Source: an uncultured Oscillospiraceae bacterium (lineage in GTDB: Bacteria; Bacillota; Clostridia; Oscillospirales; Oscillospiraceae). From it: a stretch of DNA of 7,237 bases. The DNA is taken from contig CAJUEG010000108.1 of the NCBI GenBank assembly GCA_910584835.1, forward strand, positions 1 to 7,237. The letters run 5' to 3'. The notes below the pieces were generated by a model. The model was not told where the DNA came from. It made no database searches and saw only the letters and a program-made list of their open reading frames with translations. The number at the start of each line of letters is the position of its first letter. Position 1 is the stretch's first letter. This document shows, one piece after another, positions 1-5,434 of the stretch. A program made the translations under genes and the position numbers.

Positions 1-131
1 AAACTACAAAATTTCTTCGGCGTTTTCTTACAATTTCAGATTGGCGTTGACACCTTGTCTGGCGATAAAATCCCTTGACCATCCGGCATTTTCAGTTATG
101 GATACAGGTTCTTAGGATTGCCGATATAAAG
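1..131. other. A+T-rich stretch without a supportable gene
   Basis: This stretch is clearly richer in A and T than the rest of the window and lies beyond the terminator of the XRE gene. Short open frames run in from the left edge on the plus strand (to stop codons near 78 and near 112), and the minus strand has a 24-codon open stretch without a start codon. None shows a ribosome binding site, a start or a family motif. It could hold the tail of a gene lying to the left, decayed DNA, or part of an interspersed repeat; the sequence alone does not decide. Confidence 0.4.
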
Positions 132-157
132 GGCCGGGCCGCTTTCGCGGTCCGGCC
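132..157 (-). terminator. Intrinsic terminator of the XRE regulator gene
   Basis: An 11-bp G+C-rich stem (132-142 with 147-157, one G-T wobble) has a four-base loop that reads GAAA on the minus strand, a stable GNRA-type loop. It begins 6 bases after the stop codon of the minus-strand XRE gene. The tail that follows on the minus strand is CTTTATAT, so the T-run is short and interrupted. Position and stem strength fit a terminator; the weak T-run lowers confidence a little. Confidence 0.7.
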
Positions 158-163
158 ACTGGC

Positions 164-385
164 TCAAATGGGTCTGGGGTCGTCCGTCCTCCCCGCCAGA
201 TAGTCCAGCGAGACCTGGTACATGTCCGCGATTCTGACCAGGATGTCCAGGCGGGGCAGCTGCTTCGCCCGTTCATAATTTTCATATGCCGTTTCTGTGA
301 TATCAGAGTAAATTGCGGCCTGCATTTGCGTATAGCCGAATTTCTTTCTGCACATCCTCAGCCGTTCAGCCATAATTTCTTTCAT
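164..385 (-). CDS. XRE-family helix-turn-helix transcriptional regulator, 73 aa
   Basis: This is a minimal DNA-binding protein made almost entirely of one Cro/C1-type helix-turn-helix domain (about residues 6-66). The family pattern is easy to see: YTQ at 18-20 at the start of helix 2, the recognition-helix region TETAYENYER at 30-39, the conserved P at 44, and the closing pattern IADMYQVSLDYLAGRTD at 52-68. There is no ligand-binding, peptidase or membrane domain, so it probably acts as a simple dimeric repressor or activator. The ATG at 385 is chosen because AGGTGAG (389-395) lies just upstream; an internal ATG at 373 has no good ribosome binding site. A terminator follows directly. The gene is divergent from the unknown protein at 511, and the shared intergenic region carries inverted and direct repeats that could be its operators. 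It resembles both stand-alone host regulators and phage or mobile-element regulators; its target is unknown. Confidence 0.9.
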   Translation of the reverse strand: MKEIMAERLRMCRKKFGYTQMQAAIYSDITETAYENYERAKQLPRLDILVRIADMYQVSLDYLAGRTDDPRPI

Positions 386-422
386 ATACTCACCTATAAT
401 TGTTCATATACGATTGTTGTGC

Positions 423-451
423 TTGACGAAAACAGTATATCGGGTTACAAT
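423..451 (+). promoter_or_regulatory. Sigma-A type promoter for the 90-aa protein
   Basis: TTGACG at 423-428 and TACAAT at 446-451 are separated by exactly 17 bases, each one mismatch from consensus. The predicted start point is near 458, giving a leader of about 50 bases before the ATG at 511. The divergent XRE gene needs its own promoter on the other strand; only weak candidates are visible there, for example TATACT on the minus strand at 434-439 with a poorly matching -35. Confidence 0.75.
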
Positions 452-453
452 CA

Positions 454-463
454 GGGATATCCC
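454..463. promoter_or_regulatory. Palindrome GGGATATCCC at the predicted start point, candidate operator
   Basis: A perfect 10-bp palindrome covers the predicted transcription start of the plus-strand promoter, beginning 3 bases after its -10 box. This is a typical place for a repressor site that blocks RNA polymerase. The XRE protein encoded next door is the obvious candidate binder. The palindrome is certain, the function is inferred, and a 10-bp palindrome can occur by chance. Confidence 0.4.
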
Positions 464-497
464 AATAAACGCAAAGAAACAATCGTTGGGAAACAAG

Positions 498-504
498 CGA
501 GGTG
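498..504 (+). promoter_or_regulatory. Ribosome binding site deciding the start of the 90-aa protein
   Basis: CGAGGTG lies 6 bases before the ATG at 511, a normal spacing. A GTG at 502 in the same frame would extend the protein by three residues, but it overlaps this site and has no good site of its own, so the ATG at 511 is preferred. Confidence 0.7.
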
Positions 505-510
505 AATCAT

Positions 511-783
511 ATGGAAGATAAGCTGGACCTGAACCCGTCTATAGTAGACGAGCTGTGGGCGCGGGCGGTGGCCGGGGGGATGCTGCGCTTTGCCAGGACT
601 GCGGGCGCGGAGGAGATGGCCGCCCGGGTGGACAGCGAGGCGGTGCGGGTTTTATCCGAAATCAAACAGGCGCTGGACGATCCAAGCCTGGACGATCCGG
701 CGTGTTTTTACCGCATCGACGCCATTGTGGACGCGTTTTACCGGGCCGGGCTGTCCACCCGGCGGCATCAGGACTGCGAATGA
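511..783 (+). CDS. Hypothetical protein, 90 aa, divergent from the XRE regulator
   Basis: I do not recognise a named family. The protein is soluble, acidic and predicted mostly helical, with no signal peptide, membrane segment or cysteine cluster. The N-terminal two thirds (about 10-55) are Ala-, Glu- and Arg-rich and could form two or three amphipathic helices. A short repeat-like stretch, LDDPSLDDPACF, follows at about 56-67, and then a final helix (RIDAIVDAFYRAGL) and a polar tail. It is supported as a real gene by a near-consensus promoter, a correctly spaced ribosome binding site, an ATG start, G/C-rich third positions and an intrinsic terminator right after the stop. It is divergent from an XRE regulator with which it shares a repeat-rich control region, so the two may be co-regulated or act together, perhaps as a small stress or mobile-element module. 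A toxin-antitoxin role is possible, but no toxin fold is visible. Confidence 0.75.
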   Translation: MEDKLDLNPSIVDELWARAVAGGMLRFARTAGAEEMAARVDSEAVRVLSEIKQALDDPSLDDPACFYRIDAIVDAFYRAGLSTRRHQDCE

Positions 784-787
784 CGCA

Positions 788-818
788 AAAATCCCCGGAG
801 CCGCGCTCCGGGGATTTT
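788..818. terminator. Bidirectional intrinsic terminator between converging transcripts
   Basis: A perfect 14-bp stem (788-801 with 805-818) with a three-base loop has A-run and T-run flanks, so it reads as a hairpin with a T-run on either strand. It lies 4 bases after the stop of the plus-strand 90-aa gene and 11 bases after the stop of minus-strand rpsR. One element therefore probably ends both the unknown gene's transcript and the rpsF-ssb-rpsR transcript. Confidence 0.85.
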
Positions 819-829
819 CCGTTGACTGT

Positions 830-1072
830 TTAGTCGGTGACGTAGGGCAGCAGGGCCACGTGACGGGCGCGCTTGATGGCGTCGGTCAGCTGGCGCTGGT
901 GCATGGCGCAGGTGCCCGTGGTGCGGCGGGGCAGAATCTTGGACCGCTCGGACAGGTAGCGCTTGAGCTTCTGGGCGTCCTTGTAGTCGATCTGTTCCAC
1001 CTTGTCGACGCAGAACGCGCACACCTTGCGGCGCTTGCGGTTGCCGCGGGGCTTCGCATTATCCATAGCCAT
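830..1072 (-). CDS. rpsR: 30S ribosomal protein S18, zinc-binding type
   Basis: S18 is a small basic protein of the platform of the 30S subunit, where it pairs with S6 and contacts 16S rRNA. At 80 residues it has the usual length. Family features are the basic N-terminal tail (residues 9-16), the DYKD...L..YLSERSKILPRR core (29-50) and the C-terminal TDAIKRARHVALLPY segment. Cys18, Cys21, Cys55 and His58 (CxxC...CxxH) are all present, so this is the metal-binding 'C+' form rather than the form that has lost its zinc ligands. The start at 1072 is set by a strong AAGGAGG site at 1083-1089; the internal ATG at 1066 would be too far from it. It is the last gene of the rpsF-ssb-rpsR operon, 38 bases after ssb, and is followed by a shared terminator. 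Confidence 0.98.
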   Translation of the reverse strand: MAMDNAKPRGNRKRRKVCAFCVDKVEQIDYKDAQKLKRYLSERSKILPRRTTGTCAMHQRQLTDAIKRARHVALLPYVTD

Positions 1073-1110
1073 AATTGGCAGACCTCCTTATGTTGAGATG
1101 GCCCTCCGCG

Positions 1111-1623
1111 TTAGAAGGGCAGGTCGCCGTCGTCGTCAGCCAGCTCGGCAAACTGATCGCCGCCGGTTGGGACGCCGTAGTCGGCGGGGGGAGCCGCGGG
1201 CGCGGCGGGGCGGGAGCCGTAGCCGCCGCGGTCGCCGTAGCTTCCGCCGCCATAGCCGGGGGCGCCGCCGTAGCTTCCGCCCCGGTCTCCGTCCCCGTCC
1301 CGGCGGGAGTCGGCGAAATAGACGTTGTCCGCCACCACCTCGGCGGAGGTGCGGCGGTTGCCGTCCTTGTCGGTCCAGTCCCGCATCTGCAGCCGGCCCT
1401 CCACCACGGCCATGCGGCCCTTGGCGAGGTAGCGGCTGACGAATTCGCCGGTGCCGCGCCAGGCCACCACGTCGATCCAGTCGGTGGCGCGCTCGCCGGT
1501 GTTTTTGTCCTTGAAGTCACGGTCCACCGCCAGGCGGAAGGTGGCCACGGGGGTGCCGGACTGGGTGTGGCGCAGCTCGGGGTCACGGGCCAGGCGGCCC
1601 ATGATAACGATGTGATTGAGCAT
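1111..1623 (-). CDS. ssb: Single-stranded DNA-binding protein SSB
   Basis: SSB coats single-stranded DNA during replication, recombination and repair, normally as a homotetramer, and recruits partner proteins through its C-terminal tip. The N-terminal OB-fold covers about residues 1-106, with typical motifs: MLNHIVIMGRLARDPELR at the start, FRLAVDRDF (29-37), DWIDVVAWR (48-56) and a G-R-MAVVEGRLQ strand (68-78). A disordered Gly/Tyr/Ser-rich linker follows at about 110-155, with repeated GGSYG-like units. The acidic tip DDDGDLPF (163-170) is the conserved partner-binding tail. Length (170 aa) is normal. AAGGAG at 1629-1634 is 5 bases before the ATG, and only 13 bases separate it from rpsF, the usual operon order in Bacillota. 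The highly repetitive G+C-rich linker creates long meaningless open frames on the other strand. Confidence 0.98.
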   Translation of the reverse strand: MLNHIVIMGRLARDPELRHTQSGTPVATFRLAVDRDFKDKNTGERATDWIDVVAWRGTGEFVSRYLAKGRMAVVEGRLQMRDWTDKDGNRRTSAEVVADNVYFADSRRDGDGDRGGSYGGAPGYGGGSYGDRGGYGSRPAAPAAPPADYGVPTGGDQFAELADDDGDLPF

Positions 1624-1636
1624 AGCGTCTCCTTCC

Positions 1637-1933
1637 TCAGGCGTCCTTGCTGACGATGATGGAGCGCATGACGCTCACATTAATCCGCATCAGACGGTCC
1701 AGCTCGGCGGGGAAGGCGGAATCGGAGGAGAAGGTCATCAGGACGTAATAGCCCTCCTCCAGATCGTTGATGGGGTAGGCCAGGCGCCGCTTGCCCCACT
1801 CGTCCACCTCGGACACGGAGCCGCGGCCCTCGGCCAGCTCCTTGAAGCGGGCCACCAGGGCGGCGGTCTCTTCCTCGCCCAGGGCGGGGTTGAGGACGTA
1901 GAGCACCTCGTAATTGCCACTCACTTTTGCCAT
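1637..1933 (-). CDS. rpsF: 30S ribosomal protein S6
   Basis: S6 sits on the platform of the 30S subunit as a heterodimer with S18, encoded two genes downstream. The 98-residue length and the motifs fit the family: YEVLYVLNPAL (8-18), the WGKRRLAYPI signature (46-55), GYYVLMTF (61-68) and the last strand LMRINVSVMRSIIV (81-94). The ATG at 1933 follows a strong AAGGAGGTG site at 1942-1950. It is the first gene of the rpsF-ssb-rpsR operon, with its own strong promoter and a hairpin-containing leader. In several bacteria the S6:S18 complex represses this operon by binding the leader. Confidence 0.98.
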   Translation of the reverse strand: MAKVSGNYEVLYVLNPALGEEETAALVARFKELAEGRGSVSEVDEWGKRRLAYPINDLEEGYYVLMTFSSDSAFPAELDRLMRINVSVMRSIIVSKDA

Positions 1934-1961
1934 TGTGTTTGCACCTCCTTATGGTCTTATG

Positions 1962-1982
1962 GCCTCCGGCCGCACCGGAGGC
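1962..1982 (-). promoter_or_regulatory. Hairpin in the rpsF leader, candidate S6:S18 autoregulatory element
   Basis: In the leader RNA between the promoter and the rpsF ribosome binding site a perfect 8-bp stem (GCCTCCGG with CCGGAGGC) closes a five-base loop, TGCGG. No T-run follows, so it is not a terminator. An rpsF leader RNA bound by the S6:S18 complex and featuring a conserved CCG is known from diverse bacteria. Position, and CCG triplets in the stem, fit such an element, but I could not match the full published consensus. The hairpin is seen directly; the identity is inferred. Confidence 0.4.
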
Positions 1983-2023
1983 AAGGATGTTACTGCCGTG
2001 CGCATGATGGCGCAGACTAATTT

Positions 2024-2051
2024 AGTATACACGAAAACCCGCTTTTGTCAA
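2024..2051 (-). promoter_or_regulatory. Strong sigma-A promoter of the rpsF-ssb-rpsR operon
   Basis: On the minus strand a perfect TTGACA (2046-2051) and TATACT (2024-2029, one mismatch to consensus) are 16 bases apart. The predicted start is near 2017, giving a leader of about 83 bases before rpsF. The -35 box begins only 4 bases after the stop codon of the upstream transglutaminase gene, and no terminator separates them, so some read-through from that operon into rpsF is expected. Confidence 0.88.
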
Positions 2052-2055
2052 GGGG

Positions 2056-4440
2056 TTAAGGGCGGTTTTCAGGGGATTTTCCCGCATTTTTCCCCGTTTG
2101 CGGCCTGCCCCAGAGGTAGAGGAAGGCGGCAAGCCTTACGCCGGAGAGGCAGGCGCACAGCCGCGCCCGTTCCGCCTCCAACAGCGCGCGCGCCTCGTCT
2201 CCCTCCTCCCGGGTGAGGGGGTGCTGGCTGAAGCGGGCCTTTTGGGCCAGCTTCTCCGCCCGGGCGCTCACCTGGCCGCCCCAGCGGCGCAGCCGCAGCA
2301 GGCGGCGGTAGGCGTACAGGGCAGTCTGGCTGTGGTCGGGGCCGGACAGCCGCCGGGCCCGGAGGCGTTTGGGCAAAAACTGCCCCAGCCACAGCAGCGC
2401 CCCGGCCCCGGCCAGGAGGGCCGCCCATTTGGCGGCGCTGGCCAGAGAGGCGGCGTCGAACCCGCCGCCCTGGGGGCCGTCCTCCCCGGAGGGGAGGGGG
2501 GCGCTGGGGGATGCGGAGGGGCCGGGTTCCTGGGAGGGCGCAGGGGTGGGGGCCTCGCTCTCCTCGGGGGCGGTGGAGGGGGCGGCGGAGGACTCCCCGC
2601 CGGTAAAGGGAGAGGCGTCAAAGGCGGCGGCGGGGGTGACCTCCACCGGGTACCAGCCATATCCGTCCGCCCACACCTCCACCCAGGCGTGGGCGGCGTA
2701 GTCGGGCACGCGCACCTCCTGTCCCGGCTGGGTCTGGGCGGTGTAGCCCTGGGCATACCGGGCGGGGACGCCCAGGGCGCGGAGCATCAGCGCGGCGGCG
2801 GAGGCGTAGTGCATGCAGTAGCCCCGGCGGCTCTCGTTGAGAAAATAGAGCACCGGGTCCGTCCCCGCCGGGGCGGCGGGGGCGTCGGGGTCGTATTGGC
2901 ACCGCCCGTCCAAAAAGCGCCCCACCGCCAAAGCGGCCTCAACGGGGCTGTCGCGGAACCTGTCCGCGCCGTTGTAGTAGCCGAGATAGTCGGGGAACAG
3001 CTCGGCGGCCTCCCGGGACAGCCGGGTGACGCTGGCCCGCAGCTCTTCCGGCATGTCCAGATAGTGGCCGTATACATAGTCCTGGTACTGCCGCAGCTGG
3101 GGAGTGAGGACAAACACGCGGCCGGGGGCGGAATCCGGCGGCACAAATGCCAGCGTGTAGCGGGGCAGCCCCGCCCGGTGGGCCAGGTAGCTGTCCCGCA
3201 CCGGCATCACCCCGGCCTCCAGCCAGTCCTGCTCCAGCAGGTGGTAGGGGGCGAACACGGCGGAGGTGCCCACGGTGTCCACCGTGACGGTATACTGCTG
3301 CGGGGGGAGCTGGCTGGACAGGATCTGGGACGCCTCCATGGACAGGGCGGGGAACAGCAGCGGGGAGGGGGCGTCCTCCAGCCCCGCCTCCTCCAAGTCG
3401 TCCAGGTACTCTTGATAGGCGTCCTCCCCCAGCTCTGTCCAGCGCCCGTCCTCATACCGGCCCAGGGCGGAGCCCCACAGGTAGAGCCGCCCCCCATAGT
3501 TGCTCTCCACCCGCAGCATGGTGCGCCCGGTGTAGCGCAGGGGGCCTGCGCCGGACAGGTCGGCATCCTGAGCGGAGCCCATATAGGTGATGGTGGAGCG
3601 GAAAGGGCCGTCCCAGCGGGAGAAAAAGGCGGACAGGCGGTCCCCGGCGGCGTAGAGCCGCTCCTCCGCCCGAAGGGCCCAGTCCGGGCGGGTGTAGCCC
3701 TCCCGGGGCAGGGCCAGGGTGATGGCCAGCAGGGCCAGCCCGGCGGCGGGCAGCGCCGCCAGGGTGAGGGCCCCCCGGCGGCTGGGGGCGGCCCACTTGC
3801 ACAGGTCGGTGAGCACCATGGCGCACCAGCAGGCGGCCAGGGCCATGAAGGGGGGCCAGCGGGGGTACAGGTCGGCCAGCAGCCCGGGGAGCAGGGGGGG
3901 CAGGGTGAGGGCCAGCACCACCCACCACCGCCGGGCGCGGACCACCGCCCAGCCCAGGGCCAGGGCCAGCGCCGCCAGGGCCAGCAGAAGGAACTGCTTA
4001 GTGACCTCCCCCTCCTGGGCGAAGGTGAGGCCGGGGTCGTACTGGAACGCCCAGCCCCAGCTCACCCGGCCGGCGAAGAGCCGGGTGACGGTGCGGAGGG
4101 TGAGCCCCGCGCCCTGAACCACGCCCTCCCGGTAAAACAGCGCCGTGCCGGCCAGCAGCGCGGCCAGGCCGCCCGCCGCCAGCCACCGAAACCGGGGCAG
4201 CGACCACGCGCACAGCGCCGCCAGGGCGGATCCCCCCGCCGCCATCAGGAAGAGGTCCGTCCGGGAGGCGCACAGGTCCAGCGGGGTGGGGCGGGCGGAG
4301 GAGACGGCTATACTCTCCCAGCTGCCGTACAGAGACAAAAAGGAGCCGGCCAGCCCCATGAGGGCGCAGAGCAGCAGCGCCGCGTCCCCCAGCAGAGTGA
4401 GGGGGGACAGCCGCTTTTCCCGGTCAGCCACCGCCCTCAC
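2056..4440 (-). CDS. Polytopic membrane protein with extracytoplasmic transglutaminase-like domain (TgpA/YebA type), 794 aa
   Basis: About seven membrane segments fill the N-terminal third (near 18-38, 63-81, 86-103, 149-168, 173-191, 197-213, 225-244). A large external region follows, ending in a transglutaminase/papain-like core (about 500-605), then a Ser/Pro/Glu/Ala-rich linker (612-658), one more membrane helix (665-689) and a basic cytoplasmic tail (690-794) with a DUF4129-like look. The core shows Cys542 (RRGYCMHYASA), His584 (AAHAWVEVW) and, where Asp is usual, Glu600 (WYPVEVTP). The protein may therefore be an active transferase or protease, or a binding domain; the substrate is unknown. 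The GTG start at 4440 has GGAGG 6 bases upstream and overlaps the DUF58 gene by 17 bases; a second in-frame GTG at 4431 is less well placed. B. subtilis has a comparable yeaC-yeaD-yebA order, which suggests a function together with the MoxR ATPase and DUF58 protein at the cell envelope. Confidence 0.9.
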   Translation of the reverse strand: MRAVADREKRLSPLTLLGDAALLLCALMGLAGSFLSLYGSWESIAVSSARPTPLDLCASRTDLFLMAAGGSALAALCAWSLPRFRWLAAGGLAALLAGTALFYREGVVQGAGLTLRTVTRLFAGRVSWGWAFQYDPGLTFAQEGEVTKQFLLLALAALALALGWAVVRARRWWVVLALTLPPLLPGLLADLYPRWPPFMALAACWCAMVLTDLCKWAAPSRRGALTLAALPAAGLALLAITLALPREGYTRPDWALRAEERLYAAGDRLSAFFSRWDGPFRSTITYMGSAQDADLSGAGPLRYTGRTMLRVESNYGGRLYLWGSALGRYEDGRWTELGEDAYQEYLDDLEEAGLEDAPSPLLFPALSMEASQILSSQLPPQQYTVTVDTVGTSAVFAPYHLLEQDWLEAGVMPVRDSYLAHRAGLPRYTLAFVPPDSAPGRVFVLTPQLRQYQDYVYGHYLDMPEELRASVTRLSREAAELFPDYLGYYNGADRFRDSPVEAALAVGRFLDGRCQYDPDAPAAPAGTDPVLYFLNESRRGYCMHYASAAALMLRALGVPARYAQGYTAQTQPGQEVRVPDYAAHAWVEVWADGYGWYPVEVTPAAAFDASPFTGGESSAAPSTAPEESEAPTPAPSQEPGPSASPSAPLPSGEDGPQGGGFDAASLASAAKWAALLAGAGALLWLGQFLPKRLRARRLSGPDHSQTALYAYRRLLRLRRWGGQVSARAEKLAQKARFSQHPLTREEGDEARALLEAERARLCACLSGVRLAAFLYLWGRPQTGKNAGKSPENRP

Positions 4441-5434
4441 CCCCTTCCTCCAGGGCCACGTGAATGCGGAAGGAGGGGAAGCCGGGGGCCTGGAGCAGCT
4501 CCGGGAAGCCGTCCAGCCCGGGGCCCGTCCGGGGGGCGGGGGAGCCCAGCAGGGCGAGCAGGCAGTCCCGCAGCTCCTTCTCGTCGGAGACGGGGCGGAG
4601 CTGGGGCTGCCCGTCCCGGTCCAGCCAGAGCACGGCGTGGGGCCGCTGTATGCGCAGCAGGGCGCGGCTCAGTCCCAGCAGCTTGTCCAGCAGCCGGTCC
4701 AGCTCCTCGGGGGGGCCGAAGCGGTCCAGAGTGAGCAGGGGGAGGGGGAGGGCGGTGTCCGCCCGCTCCCGCACGATGAGCTTGTCCCACTTGGAGGACA
4801 GCTTCCAGTGCACCGCGCGCATGGGGTCGCCGGGGCGGTAGTCCCGCAGGTCGCAGTCCTCCCCCGGCCCCCGGCGGACAGCGCCATAGGAGGCGGAAGG
4901 GCCCAGCCCCTCGGGGAGGAGGGGGGGCGGCGTCTCGGCGGGGATGGGGCGGCACAGCAGCCGGGCGGGGGGCGGGGCGGGTACCCGCCGGGAGAACAGC
5001 CCCAGGTAGTCATACACCCGGATTTTGTCCACCCGGAGCTCCAGCAGCCCGCAGTGGCCGGTGGGGGCGGACAGGTCCGCCGGCCTCCTCCGGGCCACGC
5101 CGGACATGGACAGCCGGCGGCGCTGGACGCGGCCGGTGAGCAGGTTTTCCTCCTCGGTGCGCAGGGTCAGCCGGGCCAGGGGAAGGAGGCCGGGGACCTC
5201 CACAAACAGCTGCCAGAGGCCGTCCCCGCCCCGGTCTGCCTCGGCGGGGAGCGCGGCCAGCGCCAGCCGGCAGCCCAGCATCCCCCGCAGGGACATGGCC
5301 AGCGACAGCAGCGGCAGAACGGCGCACAGCGCCAGCAGAAAGTGGGCCAGATAGTTTTCGTTGGTGATTTGGAACAGCAGCGCCCCGGTTAGTGTCAGGA
5401 CGTATACGATGCGGCGAAAGGCCATGGCGGTCAC
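4424..5434 (-). CDS. DUF58 domain protein with N-terminal membrane anchor, 336 aa
   Basis: Two hydrophobic segments near the N-terminus (about 9-23 and 30-48) anchor the protein. A beta-rich middle region follows, and then the DUF58 signature at about 196-223, LRDYRPGDPMRAVHWKLSS followed by KWDKLIVRE. The C-terminal part (about 230-330) is consistent with the von Willebrand A-like region often predicted after this motif, though I see no clear MIDAS metal site. The biochemical role of DUF58 proteins is not settled; they are nearly always encoded next to MoxR ATPases and are thought to be their partners. The GTG at 5434 forms a GTGA overlap with the MoxR stop, favouring coupled translation. 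An ATG at 5425, three codons in, is an alternative, and neither has a strong ribosome binding site. The 3' end overlaps the transglutaminase gene by 17 bases. Confidence 0.9.
   Translation of the reverse strand: MTAMAFRRIVYVLTLTGALLFQITNENYLAHFLLALCAVLPLLSLAMSLRGMLGCRLALAALPAEADRGGDGLWQLFVEVPGLLPLARLTLRTEEENLLTGRVQRRRLSMSGVARRRPADLSAPTGHCGLLELRVDKIRVYDYLGLFSRRVPAPPPARLLCRPIPAETPPPLLPEGLGPSASYGAVRRGPGEDCDLRDYRPGDPMRAVHWKLSSKWDKLIVRERADTALPLPLLTLDRFGPPEELDRLLDKLLGLSRALLRIQRPHAVLWLDRDGQPQLRPVSDEKELRDCLLALLGSPAPRTGPGLDGFPELLQAPGFPSFRIHVALEEGGEGGG

Larger units (their letters stand above)
411..485. repeat. Inverted repeat pair CGATTGTT / AACAATCG around the promoter
   Basis: CGATTGTT at 411-418 and its exact reverse complement AACAATCG at 478-485 flank the plus-strand promoter. 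Related half-sites are ATTGTT at 399-404, 14 bases before the ATTGTT at 413-418 in the same orientation, and ACAATC at 447-452, which overlaps the -10 box. The shared ATTGT/ACAAT core on both sides of the promoter looks like a set of operator half-sites for the adjacent XRE protein. The repeats are seen directly; the regulatory role is inferred. Confidence 0.45.

Noticed and set aside
164..783. Toxin-antitoxin system
   Set aside because: The XRE protein could be an antitoxin, but such pairs are normally co-directional and overlapping. Here the genes are divergent, and the 90-aa protein shows no known toxin motif.
1111..1300. Repeats in ssb resembling a tandem repeat or CRISPR-like array
   Set aside because: The repeated units are irregular codons for the Gly/Ser/Tyr linker of SSB. 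There are no regular direct repeats with unique spacers anywhere in the window.
1075..1653. Plus-strand open frames over ssb, Arg-rich or Gly/Ala/Val-rich
   Set aside because: They are shadows of the repetitive Gly-rich linker and OB-fold of SSB, which is unmistakable on the minus strand.
2098..4734. Open frame of 878 codons on the plus strand
   Set aside because: It lies antisense to the transglutaminase and DUF58 genes, its translation is low-complexity Gly/Pro/Gln/Ala with no domain, and it has no proper ribosome binding site. It is a by-product of very high G+C third positions on the real coding strand.
4145..5392. Open frame of 415 codons on the plus strand
   Set aside because: It is antisense to the DUF58 gene and part of the transglutaminase gene, with low-complexity composition and no ribosome binding site.
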